Counted from the stretch's first letter, positions 1-8,230 are shown. The stretch: DNA of 21,196 bases from Kiritimatiellia bacterium (GCA_007125875.1 SLCI01000038.1:1-21196), one strand, 5' to 3'. The notes: generated by a model not told the origin, from the letters alone. A program made the numbers and translations.

Positions 1-69
1 ATAGACCGAAAAGTACTGGACACTGGTATAAGATTTTTCCAAAGCAGACAGCACCTGCAATTGGATAGA

Positions 70-103
70 AAAAGGCCCGGCTCATTGCTGAGCCGGGCCT
101 TTT
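70..103 (-). terminator. Intrinsic terminator of ppdK, probably bidirectional
   Basis: A perfect 11-bp stem (GGCCCGGCTCA at 74-84 pairing with TGAGCCGGGCC at 89-99) encloses a TTGC loop. The stem is flanked by A5 on the left (69-73), read as T5 on the minus strand, and by T4 on the right (100-103). It lies 26 bases beyond the ppdK stop codon, so it most likely ends ppdK transcription. The symmetric flanks would let it also stop rightward transcription entering from outside the window. Confidence 0.9.
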
Positions 104-128
104 AGTATTTTCGCCTACTGGATCAGGA

Positions 129-2891
129 TTAGCCTTTGATGGCAGCCTGTGCAGCGGCCAATCGCGCGATCGGCACGCGGTATGGCGAGCAGCTCACGTA
201 GTTCAAGCCAATCTTGGCACAGAACTTGACGCTGGCCGGGTCGCCACCATGCTCACCGCAGATACCGCATTTCAGACCAGGCTTCGTATCGCGACCTTTA
301 CGGACGCCCATCTCAACCAACTGTCCGACACCGGACACATCGATTGACTGGAACGGGTCGTGGGTCAGAATCTTCTCGTTCAGGTAATCGGGCAAGAAGG
401 TTCCGATATCATCACGACTATAGCCAAAGGTCATCTGTGTTAGATCGTTGGTACCGAAGCTGAAGAAGTCGGCTGATTCAGCAACTTCATCGGCTGTCAA
501 CGCAGCACGCGGGATTTCAATCATCGTTCCGACCAAGTATTTCAGTTTGGACTTCTTGGCCTTAATGATGCCGTCCGCAACTTCGCGAATCAGGTCTCCC
601 AAGTAATCCAGCTCAGCCTTGGTTCCGATCAACGGCACCATGATCTCAGGAATTACTTTGGTTTTGCGACGCTTTTCAATATTGATAGCGGCTTCGATGA
701 TGGCTCGGGTCTGCATCACGCAGAGTTCCGGGTAGGTGATCGACAAGCGGCAACCACGGTGACCCAGCATCGGATTGAATTCGTGCAGTTGTTGTACACG
801 ATCCGCGACAAACTCTTTCGGAATCTCGAGGCGCTGCGCCATTTCCGCCTGATCGCTGGCACCGTGCGGCACGAACTCATGCAGCGGCGGATCCAGCAAA
901 CGGATGGTGACTGGCAAGCCCTTCATGGCCGTGAAGATGCCCTCGAAGTCCTTGCGTTGGTAAGGCAACAACTTAGACAAGGCCTTCTCACGGCCTTTCT
1001 TGTTGTCAGCCAAGATGAATTCGCGAATCGCCCAGATACGGTCGCCTTCAAAGAACATGTGTTCTGTGCGGCAAAGACCAATACCTTCAGCGCCAAACGC
1101 GCGGGCAGCCTTGGAATCGGACGGCGTATCAGAGTTGGTACGCACATTGATCTTGCGGAACTGATCCGACCAATCCGAAATCTGCTTGTACATCTTGTAG
1201 TACGGATGCTTGATAGCGGTCTTGTTGCCCGAGACAATCGCGGCAACTACCGGACTGGATTGGGTTGGCAGCTGACCTTCATAGGCTACGCCAGTTGAAC
1301 CATTCAGGCTCAGCCAATCGCCTTCCTTAAAGGTCTTCTTCCCGTTGCTGACCGTCTTGTTGCGGTAATCAATCCGCATAGCGCCTGCACCACAAATACA
1401 GCACTTACCCCAACCACGGGCAACAACCGCCGCATGCGAGGTCATGCCGCCGGTGCTGGTAAGAATACCTTGGGCGGCCCACATACCACCGACGTCTTCC
1501 GGGCTCGTCTCGTGACGAACTAGCAGTACCTTGGCTTTCGGATCGTCTTTGACCATCTTCTCGGCGTCGGCGGCCGTGAATACAATCTGACCAACCGCTG
1601 CGCCAGGGCCAGCCGGCAAGCCGGTGCCGAACACTTTGGCTTTCTTCTCGGAAGCGGCATCAAAGATCGGGAACAACAGCTGCTCCAGATCGCTGCCTTG
1701 CAAGGTCATCAATGCTTCTTTGGGGGAGAGCACTTTGGGTTGTTTCGCGCCGGTGACGACGTCTTTACCCGTTGCCATCTCAACGGCCCAGCGAACGCCT
1801 GCCAAGCCGACACGCTTCGCGTTACGCGTTTGCAGCATCCACAGCTTGCCGCGCTCAACGGTGAACTCAACGTCCTGCGGATACTTATAGTGCATCTCGA
1901 GGCGCTTCATGATCGTGTTGAGATCCTTGTAGGCTTTCTTCCAGATCGGATCTTTTTCCTTCGGCATGTCCTGCAGGTTTTTCGGCGTGCGAATACCAGC
2001 CACAACGTCTTCGCCCTGCGCATTGATCAAATATTCGCCCATGGGCTCGAAGTCGCCGGTGGAACCGTCACGAGTGAAGGCCACGCCGGTACCGGAGTCA
2101 TCGCCCAAGTTACCGAACACCATTGTACAAATGTTGACCGCGGTACCGAGCAGACCGCTGATCTTATTGATCTGGCGATATTTTTCTGCGCGCGGGGAGG
2201 TCCAAGAACCGAATACAGCGCGGATACTCAAATCCAATTGTTGGAACGGATCTTGCGGAAATGGCTTCTTAACCTTTTTCTGGTAAACCTTCTTATAGGC
2301 CTCAACGACCTCTTTCATCTGGTTGGCCGTCAGGTTGGTGTCTTCGGCTGCACCATACTTTTCTTTCAAGCGTTCGAGCTCATGCTCGAAGTGCTCATGC
2401 TCCAAGCCAGTAGTGGGTCCCATAACGACGGAACCAAACATATCAATAAAGCGGCGATAGCAATCCCAGCCCGCACGCTCATTGCCAATTTGCTCCATGA
2501 AGCCGTGGATCGACTTGTCGTTCAGGCCGAGATTCAACACGGTGTCCATCATACCCGGCATGGAAACGGCTGCACCGGAGCGAACAGAGACCAACAAGGG
2601 ATCACGCGGATCGCCCAATTTTTTGCCCATCAGTTTCTCGAGCTTGCCCAATTTTTGCTTCAGTTGGGCCTGCATGTTCGGCGGATACTTCTGCCCGTTC
2701 TTTGAGTAGTAGGCACAGGCTTCAGTAGACACGGTAAAGCCCGGCGGCACTGGCAGGTCTGCAATGGCCATCTCAGCCAAGTTTGCCCCTTTGCCTCCGA
2801 TTATGGCCTTGTCGCCCGCGCCACCTTCGGTGTGTTGTTTGCCGAAACCGTAAAAGTAAACATACTGTTTCGCTGCTTTCTTTGCCGTCAT
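129..2891 (-). CDS. ppdK: Pyruvate, phosphate dikinase
   Basis: Interconverts pyruvate + ATP + phosphate and PEP + AMP + pyrophosphate in the cytoplasm, linking glycolysis and gluconeogenesis. The 920-residue product is slightly longer than the usual 870-890. Domains in order: an N-terminal ATP-grasp nucleotide-binding region (about 1-360, with GGKGANLAEM near 32-41 and SGAAVSMPGMMDTVLNLG at 105-122), the central swivelling phosphohistidine domain with GGMTSHAAVVARG (catalytic His486), and a C-terminal PEP/pyruvate-binding TIM barrel ending in CGICGEHGGDPAS (acid/base Cys at about 878). All key motifs are intact. A GGAGAC ribosome site sits just upstream of the ATG and a good promoter (2948-2975) lies about 55 bp upstream. 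The gene appears to be transcribed alone and ends in the strong terminator at 70-103. In anaerobes this enzyme often works in the pyruvate direction with pyrophosphate; which direction applies here cannot be read from sequence. Confidence 0.97.
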   Translation of the reverse strand: MTAKKAAKQYVYFYGFGKQHTEGGAGDKAIIGGKGANLAEMAIADLPVPPGFTVSTEACAYYSKNGQKYPPNMQAQLKQKLGKLEKLMGKKLGDPRDPLLVSVRSGAAVSMPGMMDTVLNLGLNDKSIHGFMEQIGNERAGWDCYRRFIDMFGSVVMGPTTGLEHEHFEHELERLKEKYGAAEDTNLTANQMKEVVEAYKKVYQKKVKKPFPQDPFQQLDLSIRAVFGSWTSPRAEKYRQINKISGLLGTAVNICTMVFGNLGDDSGTGVAFTRDGSTGDFEPMGEYLINAQGEDVVAGIRTPKNLQDMPKEKDPIWKKAYKDLNTIMKRLEMHYKYPQDVEFTVERGKLWMLQTRNAKRVGLAGVRWAVEMATGKDVVTGAKQPKVLSPKEALMTLQGSDLEQLLFPIFDAASEKKAKVFGTGLPAGPGAAVGQIVFTAADAEKMVKDDPKAKVLLVRHETSPEDVGGMWAAQGILTSTGGMTSHAAVVARGWGKCCICGAGAMRIDYRNKTVSNGKKTFKEGDWLSLNGSTGVAYEGQLPTQSSPVVAAIVSGNKTAIKHPYYKMYKQISDWSDQFRKINVRTNSDTPSDSKAARAFGAEGIGLCRTEHMFFEGDRIWAIREFILADNKKGREKALSKLLPYQRKDFEGIFTAMKGLPVTIRLLDPPLHEFVPHGASDQAEMAQRLEIPKEFVADRVQQLHEFNPMLGHRGCRLSITYPELCVMQTRAIIEAAINIEKRRKTKVIPEIMVPLIGTKAELDYLGDLIREVADGIIKAKKSKLKYLVGTMIEIPRAALTADEVAESADFFSFGTNDLTQMTFGYSRDDIGTFLPDYLNEKILTHDPFQSIDVSGVGQLVEMGVRKGRDTKPGLKCGICGEHGGDPASVKFCAKIGLNYVSCSPYRVPIARLAAAQAAIKG

Positions 2892-2947
2892 ATAGTCTCC
2901 CTATGGGGTGGTTGTACAGAGGTTTGATGCCTCGAAAATCAGGCCGG

Positions 2948-2975
2948 AGCGTAGCAAACTGCATAAGACTGTCAA
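2948..2975 (-). promoter_or_regulatory. Sigma-70-type promoter of ppdK
   Basis: On the minus strand a perfect TTGACA -35 box (2970-2975) is followed after 16 bp by TACGCT (2948-2953) as the -10 box. This predicts a start of transcription near 2940 and a leader of about 50 bases before the ppdK ATG. The box pair has the same form as the promoter at 8203-8230, which strengthens both calls. Confidence 0.55.
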
Positions 2976-3084
2976 GCGTTTGCAAAGAATGTGTGCGTGC
3001 TTGCTGTTGACGTTTTCGTATGAGTAAGGCAACGTCGCAAGCCGTCGTGAATCAGAGCGACGAACGAAGTGGAGAGGGAAAGAT

Positions 3085-4473
3085 ATGATTAAGAAAATTT
3101 GTTGTATTGGTGCAGGTTATGTTGGTGGGCCCACGATGGCTGTGATTGCGGCAAAGTGTCCAGATATTGAGGTCACAGTAGTCGATATTAACCAGCAGCG
3201 CATTGACGCCTGGAATGATCCCTCATTTGAGCAGCTACCGATCTATGAGCCGGGCCTCAAGGAATTGGTTGCTGAGTCGCGCGGCAAGAATCTGTTTTTC
3301 AGCACAGAAGTGGAAAAAGCCATCGATGAATCGCAAATGATCTTCATTTCGGTGAATACGCCGACCAAGGATTACGGCGTGGGCGAGGGGATGGCGGCGA
3401 ATCTGAAATATGTGGAAGCCTGTGCGCGCACCATTGCGCGTGTTGCAAAAGATGACAAGATCGTGGTGGAGAAATCCACTGTCCCGGTCCGAACGGCGGC
3501 GACCGTGAAGTCGATTTTAGAGCACACGGGCAATCAGGTACATTTTCAGGTGCTATCCAATCCCGAGTTTCTCGCCGAGGGCACCGCTGTTGAGGACTTG
3601 TTGCAGGCAGACCGTGTTTTGATCGGTGGTGAAGAAACGCCGGAAGGCCAAGCGGCCATTCAGTCACTCGTGGATATTTACGCGCATTGGTTGCCGCGTG
3701 ATCGGATTTTGACGACCAATGTGTGGTCCTCGGAGCTTTCTAAACTCGCGGCCAATGCTTTTCTCGCCCAACGTGTCTCCTCCATTAATGCCATGTCGGA
3801 GATCTGTGAAGCGACCCATGCCGACGTGCGCGAGGTGGCCCGCGCCATTGGGATGGATAGCCGCATCGGCGCCAAGTTTTTACAAGCGTCGGTTGGATTC
3901 GGTGGGTCGTGTTTCCAGAAAGACATCCTGAATTTGGTCTACATTGCCCGCCACTATGGTTTGACGGAGGTCGGCGATTACTGGGAGCAAGTGATCAAGA
4001 TGAACAATCATCAACGCGATCGCTTTGCCCGTAAGATTTTGGCTTCGCTCTTTAATAATGTCGCAGATAAGAAAGTCGCGTTCCTCGGGTGGGCCTTTAA
4101 GAAGGATACGAATGATACTCGGGAATCCTCCGCAATTTATGTGGCCGACTTCTTGATTCGCGAGCGAGCGCAGATTCATGTCTATGATCCCAAGGTGCCT
4201 GCGGAGCAAATGGCTTCGGACCTGAATGCTTTGTCGTCGCGCTCTTCCGATGAGAACGCTGCGCATTTAACAGCCTGCGACGATGTTTATGCGGCTTGCG
4301 ACGGGGCACACGCGATCGCCGTAATGACGGAGTGGGATCAGTTCCGCGATCTCGATTGGGAGCGAATCTACCAGTCAATGACGAAGCCCCCGCTCATTTT
4401 TGACGGTCGAAATCTCTTGGATCGCCAGAAACTCATTTCGCTTGGGTTCACCTATTGTGGCATTGGTACGTGA
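3085..4473 (+). CDS. ugd: UDP-glucose 6-dehydrogenase, animal-type
   Basis: Oxidises UDP-glucose to UDP-glucuronate with two NAD+, supplying glucuronate for surface polysaccharide. The N-terminal Rossmann domain begins with KKICCIGAGYVGGPT. The central part carries LSNPEFLAEG (Glu161), SSELSKLAANAFLAQR (Lys220, Asn224) and the active-site loop GFGGSCFQKD (nucleophile Cys276, Asp280). These residue numbers coincide with those I recall for human UGDH, and long stretches read like the animal enzyme rather than typical bacterial Ugd/TuaD. At 462 residues it lacks the C-terminal tail of the vertebrate protein. A purine-rich ribosome site (GGAGAGGGA) precedes the ATG. The AsmA-like gene follows after 13 bp and probably shares the transcript. 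No convincing -35/-10 pair was found in the 193-bp spacer upstream on this strand. Animal-like UGDHs are known in some bacteria, so this need not be recent transfer. Confidence 0.95.
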   Translation: MIKKICCIGAGYVGGPTMAVIAAKCPDIEVTVVDINQQRIDAWNDPSFEQLPIYEPGLKELVAESRGKNLFFSTEVEKAIDESQMIFISVNTPTKDYGVGEGMAANLKYVEACARTIARVAKDDKIVVEKSTVPVRTAATVKSILEHTGNQVHFQVLSNPEFLAEGTAVEDLLQADRVLIGGEETPEGQAAIQSLVDIYAHWLPRDRILTTNVWSSELSKLAANAFLAQRVSSINAMSEICEATHADVREVARAIGMDSRIGAKFLQASVGFGGSCFQKDILNLVYIARHYGLTEVGDYWEQVIKMNNHQRDRFARKILASLFNNVADKKVAFLGWAFKKDTNDTRESSAIYVADFLIRERAQIHVYDPKVPAEQMASDLNALSSRSSDENAAHLTACDDVYAACDGAHAIAVMTEWDQFRDLDWERIYQSMTKPPLIFDGRNLLDRQKLISLGFTYCGIGT

Positions 4474-4486
4474 GGCAACATAGCCT

Positions 4487-5167
4487 ATGGCCAAATCCCT
4501 AAAGTGGATCGGAATAGCGTTCGTTGTCCTAATGGTTGCCTCGTGGATCGTGAGGCAGCCCCTGCTGGACCGTGCGGTTGTGCGGACGTTAGAACGTGAG
4601 TTGGGTGGGTCGATCGAGCTTTCGTCGGTGTCGATTAGCTTGCTGCGCTCGCAGTTGTCGTTAGACCATCTCGTCCTGATCAATCCGCGTGATTTCCCAA
4701 CCGAGGCAGAATTTCATATCCGATCTATCGAGGTGGACTATCGGTTGTTCGGACTTCGGCGGGACCCTGTTCCGTTACGACGCGTGGAACTTGATGTGGA
4801 ACGGGTGATTATGCCTTTTGATGTGGAAGCATTGATGCAGCTTCGCGGCACGACCGTTCGCGACATGCGGCGTCCTCGCGCGCCACGCGAGCCCAGTCCA
4901 TCGGCCGCCAGTCAGTATGATGGGCCAACAAGCGACGCGGTCGTTTTAAAGTCATCGGATCAAATGCCGGTCGCGCCTCGCACCATGCGGCGATCGGTGT
5001 TCATCGATAATCTGATCTTTCGACTGGGTGAGATCGTGATGATTATGGATTACCCCGAAGGCGAGCACATTCCGATTGTTCTTAATCTGGAGCAACACTT
5101 AGTTGATGTAGATCGCGTCGATCACTTGGCGTTGTCGATTGCGCACGCGCTCACACTGTATCAGTAA
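4487..5167 (+). CDS. Small AsmA-like single-pass membrane protein, function unknown
   Basis: The 226-residue product has one N-terminal membrane segment (about residues 6-22) with a basic cytoplasmic start, so the rest should face the periplasm. Residues about 25-115 (LLDRAVVRTLERELGG, then VSISLLRSQLSLDHLVLINP and SIEVDYRLFGL) resemble the start of AsmA/DUF748-type proteins, whose beta-rich repeats take part in outer-membrane lipid transport or assembly. It is far shorter than true AsmA proteins (600 or more residues). A low-complexity stretch rich in Arg, Pro and Ser (about 125-165) divides it from a second short beta-like part. GAGG at 4472-4475, overlapping the ugd stop, may serve as ribosome site. 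It ends only 4 bp from the stop codon of the convergent protease gene with no obvious terminator. The AsmA link is a resemblance; the role is unknown. Confidence 0.75.
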   Translation: MAKSLKWIGIAFVVLMVASWIVRQPLLDRAVVRTLERELGGSIELSSVSISLLRSQLSLDHLVLINPRDFPTEAEFHIRSIEVDYRLFGLRRDPVPLRRVELDVERVIMPFDVEALMQLRGTTVRDMRRPRAPREPSPSAASQYDGPTSDAVVLKSSDQMPVAPRTMRRSVFIDNLIFRLGEIVMIMDYPEGEHIPIVLNLEQHLVDVDRVDHLALSIAHALTLYQ

Positions 5168-5171
5168 GCAT

Positions 5172-6680
5172 TCACGGCGCCGACTGAAGAAAGCGCTCAA
5201 GGGCTGTCGGCGTGAGGACGCCGTGGCCAATAAATTGATCGCGTCCAGCTTCATTTTCGGCCTCTACCGCACGTATTAATGCCTGAACAGACTGTGCGGC
5301 GGACGCACGCGGATGCCGAGCACGAAAACGACCAAGTGCGTGCGATACATGTGCACTGGCAATCGATGTGCCCGAGTAAGCGCCCGGCCGTCCGCCAAAA
5401 CCAATCGGAAAATCGGCTTGGCCCGGCGCCGCCAACAGAACATGGTCGCCATGATTCGATTGGGGCCAAGGTCGGCCATCCGGTAAAACCGCTCCGACAG
5501 CAACCACTCCATCATAAGCGGCAGGAAATAGGGGGACCGCCTGACCATCATTTCCGGAGGCCGCAACGACGACAAGATCATTTCTCAAGGCTGCGGCAAT
5601 GGTTGTGGCCATGAACTCGCTGTTCACCGGTGAACCCCAACTCATATTCAAGACCGCGGCTCCTTCCGACGCCGCATGCAGAATGCTGCGCATCATCGCA
5701 AAATTGGACGTTACTCCGGCATCGTCAAAACTACGAATCGCAAGAATTGGAATGCCTTCGCCATCACTGGCACCGGCCGGCGTGACAGCACCCGAAGCGA
5801 TTAATGCCATTTGCGTGCCATGCCCTGCAGTATCGATAGGATCACGATCAGGATGCAGCGCATTGTAGCCACCTTGCACATAGCGATCTAATCCCCCAAC
5901 AAGTCGAATGCCTGAATCCAGCACCGCAACCGGAGAGGTGCCTGATCCCGGTGACCGTGTAGATCCAATCTGCGAAGCAGATCCCTGACCTGCAGATTGG
6001 AGTTCGGGTAGTCGATACACAAAATTGGGTTCAGCCACAGCGATTAGCGGATGGCTCTTCAGCCGTTCGTTGAGCGCCAAAACATTTGTTCCGGGCGGTA
6101 GCCTGATCCGATAGATCCCCAGTTCTGGCACGCTTTCTACAACCGTGCCGCCAATCTCATGAATCAGCTGACGGATTGCGCGTGGGTTACTGCCGGGGGC
6201 AAAACCCACAATGATTTCGTCGGCGACAAACTCGATCCCACTGCCATCTCCCGCGCGCGCTACTTGAAACTGATCCTGCTCTGTAAAGATGGTTTCCATC
6301 GCATCGGGCTCTCCGGGACGAAAGACCCGAATACCCGCTAACCTGGACATTCGGCCCATTGGGCCTTCCAATATGTCCCAAGTGAGCACATATCCATAAT
6401 CACTGAGTAGATCAGTTAAGGTGGATTCAAGGCTGGCATTCTCTACTCGGGCATTCAGACGAGCACTGATGGTGGGATCCATTTCCACATCCACGCCCAA
6501 GTGCGCGAAGCGCTCCATCAAATCCATCAAGTCAAGGTTGCGCGCCTGCAGCCAGACGCGATCATCCTCGAGGCGCATTTGGAAGGCCGAAGCCGAGCTG
6601 CTCGCGATCACCACAAGAAGGGCAGTGACCACAGCTTTCAGCGAGTGAATTGAATGGCGGTTAGCAATGGATGTGCGCAT
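5172..6680 (-). CDS. Secreted S8 (subtilisin-family) serine protease with N-terminal STN-like domain
   Basis: Residues are numbered from the ATG at 6680 (502 aa). A Sec signal peptide (about 1-32, ending SSSASA before FQ) is followed by a segment at about 35-100 that reads like an STN domain, the short N-terminal domain of secretins and TonB receptors (LQARNLDLMDLMERFAHLG, then DYGYVLTWD). Residues about 154-200 look like a fervidolysin-type propeptide (DEIIVGFAPG, GIYRIRLPPG). The catalytic domain holds the full triad: Asp255 in VAVLDSGI, His287 in GHGTQ, Ser439 in SGTSIAS, with oxyanion Asn377 in ASGND. ATGs at 6686 and 6689 are also in frame, but a G-run about 10 bases upstream favours 6680. 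The gene overlaps the end of apt by 20 bp, so it is the third gene of a sigma factor-apt-protease transcript. Substrate unknown; location periplasmic or extracellular. Confidence 0.9.
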   Translation of the reverse strand: MRTSIANRHSIHSLKAVVTALLVVIASSSASAFQMRLEDDRVWLQARNLDLMDLMERFAHLGVDVEMDPTISARLNARVENASLESTLTDLLSDYGYVLTWDILEGPMGRMSRLAGIRVFRPGEPDAMETIFTEQDQFQVARAGDGSGIEFVADEIIVGFAPGSNPRAIRQLIHEIGGTVVESVPELGIYRIRLPPGTNVLALNERLKSHPLIAVAEPNFVYRLPELQSAGQGSASQIGSTRSPGSGTSPVAVLDSGIRLVGGLDRYVQGGYNALHPDRDPIDTAGHGTQMALIASGAVTPAGASDGEGIPILAIRSFDDAGVTSNFAMMRSILHAASEGAAVLNMSWGSPVNSEFMATTIAAALRNDLVVVAASGNDGQAVPLFPAAYDGVVAVGAVLPDGRPWPQSNHGDHVLLAAPGQADFPIGFGGRPGAYSGTSIASAHVSHALGRFRARHPRASAAQSVQALIRAVEAENEAGRDQFIGHGVLTPTALERFLQSAP

Positions 6681-7182
6681 GCACATCATACCCCCCGAGC
6701 TTGCTGCGCCCGTCGAGGAAATCGAGCTCGATCAAAAAGTCGACAGCATGAACGATACCGCCTAATTGCTCAACCAGCTGGACCGTTGCTGCCGCGGTAC
6801 CACCGGTGGCCAGGAGATCATCGATGACCAAAACTTTCTCACCTTCATTAATGGCATCGGAGTGTAAGGCTATCGTCGCCGTGCCATATTCCAATTCATA
6901 GGAAACTTCGACAGTCTCATAAGGCAACTTGCCGGTCTTACGCACAGGGATAAAACCAGCGTTGAGCGCTTGCGCAACGCCTACACCGAAGATGAAGCCA
7001 CGCGCCTCGACAGCGGCCACCTTATCGATGGTTTGGCCGCGATGACGCTCCGCCATTAAGTCAATCGCTTCCCGAAAAAGATCAGGATCACCTAAAATCG
7101 GGGTGATGTCTTTGAACAAGATTCCCGGTTTGGGGAAATCCGGTACGTCACGCAGTGCAGAAGTTAATCGGCCGACATTCAT
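6661..7182 (-). CDS. apt: Adenine phosphoribosyltransferase
   Basis: Salvages adenine by joining it to PRPP to give AMP and pyrophosphate. The 173-residue length is typical. The start VGRLTSALRDVPDFPKPGI and the following FKDITPIL are hallmark APRT sequence, and the PRPP-binding loop is VLVIDDLLATGGTAAA (about residues 124-139). EARGFIFG near residue 62 matches the substrate-binding segment. AGAGAGG precedes the ATG on the minus strand. It lies 17 bp downstream of the sigma-factor stop codon and overlaps the protease start by 20 bp, so it is the middle gene of the operon. No regulatory element of its own was found. Confidence 0.96.
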   Translation of the reverse strand: MNVGRLTSALRDVPDFPKPGILFKDITPILGDPDLFREAIDLMAERHRGQTIDKVAAVEARGFIFGVGVAQALNAGFIPVRKTGKLPYETVEVSYELEYGTATIALHSDAINEGEKVLVIDDLLATGGTAAATVQLVEQLGGIVHAVDFLIELDFLDGRSKLGGYDVHAHIHC

Positions 7183-7199
7183 ACAGAACCTCTCTGAAT

Positions 7200-8027
7200 C
7201 TAAGCAATTTGCTCGTTCGCTTTCATCATTTCCCGCAACTTAATCAGTGCGGCATTCTGTATTTGTCGCACGCGTTCACGGGTGATGTCGAATCGTTTTC
7301 CAACCCGTTCTAATGTTTCTGCACGCGCCCCTTGCAAGCCATAGCGATATTTGAGAATGGCTTGCTCGCGAGGATCAAGCCGACTTAGCATCTCTTCGGC
7401 CTCTTCTTTCAGCTGTCGATCGTTGATGTCATCGAACGGGCTACGCACACGCGTGTCACCGACGATTTCCGAGAACTCGGCGCCATCATCTTCGCCAATT
7501 GGCGCATCAAGCGAGGTCGGCCTCATAGCCACGGTTTTCCAGTGCCCAATAACCGAGGCCTTAACCTCTAACGCCTCAGCCAACTCTTCATCCGTAGGCT
7601 CTCGGCCAAGTTGCTCAGTCAACTTGTGCTGCATGCGACGCATACGCGCAATTTTGTCGACTAAATGAGCGGGCAAACGGATGGTCTTGCTCTGGTTGGC
7701 TAGGGCCCGCTTGATCGCTTGCTTGATCCACCAAGCCGCATACGTGCTGAGCTTACCACCTTTTTGGGGGTCAAAGCGCTCGACGGCCTTCATGAGCCCA
7801 ATGTTGCCCTCTGAGATAAGGTCCAGCAATGGCAACCCGTAACGTGAGTAGTCTTGCGCTATTTTGACCACAAGCCGCAGGTTAGCTCGAATCATCAGCT
7901 GCTTGGCATCTTCGTCGCCACGCTTGATGCGCGCTGCCAGACGGATCTCATCTTCAGGAGTGAGCAGATCTGTCTCCCCGATCTCGCGCAGATAAATGCG
8001 AATTGTTTTGTCTTGTTCTTTCATCAT
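7200..8027 (-). CDS. Sigma-70 family RNA polymerase sigma factor, primary-like (group 1/2)
   Basis: Directs RNA polymerase to -35/-10 promoters. The 275-residue product has region 1.2 at the start (DKTIRIYLREIGETDLLT), regions 2.1-2.4 (RANLRLVVKIAQDYSRYG, GNIGLMKAVERFDP, YAAWWIKQAIKRALANQ then SKTIRLP), region 3 (EQLGREPTDEELAEAL) and region 4 with the helix-turn-helix near FDITRERVRQIQNAALIKL. The region 2.4 and 4.2 recognition elements look like those of RpoD/SigA/RpoS proteins, so it should read TTGACA/TATAAT-like sites. It lacks the long acidic region 1.1 of typical RpoD, so it may be a short primary sigma or an RpoS-like alternative; context does not decide. The ATG at 8024 is an equally possible start. 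It heads a transcript with apt and the protease gene and is divergent from the lipoprotein-resB-ccsA operon. Confidence 0.93.
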   Translation of the reverse strand: MMKEQDKTIRIYLREIGETDLLTPEDEIRLAARIKRGDEDAKQLMIRANLRLVVKIAQDYSRYGLPLLDLISEGNIGLMKAVERFDPQKGGKLSTYAAWWIKQAIKRALANQSKTIRLPAHLVDKIARMRRMQHKLTEQLGREPTDEELAEALEVKASVIGHWKTVAMRPTSLDAPIGEDDGAEFSEIVGDTRVRSPFDDINDRQLKEEAEEMLSRLDPREQAILKYRYGLQGARAETLERVGKRFDITRERVRQIQNAALIKLREMMKANEQIA

Positions 8028-8125
8028 TTTGACACCGCCTATCTACATCTAATACGTCGTCGCGCACTCGATTTCCTGACAGGCTATCGGTTGCCGATTG
8101 GGTAGCCCTACGGCCTTCTCTTCCC

Positions 8126-8153
8126 AATATGTGTGGTTAGACGGTCTACACAA
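8126..8153 (-). promoter_or_regulatory. Possible sigma-factor promoter with a palindrome in its spacer
   Basis: On the minus strand TTGTGT (8048-8053 of the window's 8.1-kb block, i.e. 8148-8153) lies 16 bp before CATATT (8126-8131), a weak -35/-10 pair about 100 bp upstream of the sigma gene. Within the spacer sits the inverted repeat TAGAC-G-GTCTA (8138-8148), which could be an operator. Both elements are modest matches and could be chance. Confidence 0.25.
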
Positions 8154-8202
8154 TTTCCTGTTCGTTTTTTACATAACAAATCGTCGCCTATGTCGCTTAT
8201 TC

Positions 8203-8230
8203 TTGACATTTGGAGCCGCTGCGATACGTT
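8203..8230 (+). promoter_or_regulatory. Sigma-70-type promoter of the lipoprotein-resB-ccsA operon
   Basis: A perfect TTGACA (8203-8208) is followed after 16 bp by TACGTT (8225-8230). This predicts a transcription start near 8237 and a leader of about 45 bases containing the ribosome site TAAGGGAG (8266-8273). The arrangement closely matches the ppdK promoter. Confidence 0.55.

Noticed and set aside
1..69. Any gene at the left edge
   Set aside because: No start, stop pattern or motif supports a gene here; TTTTTCCAAAG near 34-44 resembles half of the palindrome at 18946-19087 but lacks the other arm.
759..2705. Long plus-strand open frames opposite ppdK
   Set aside because: Antisense shadows of a strongly conserved gene; compositions are arbitrary and no motifs appear.
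3007..3012. TTGACG as a -35 box for ugd
   Set aside because: The bases 15-18 bp downstream (around 3028-3036) do not resemble a -10 box.
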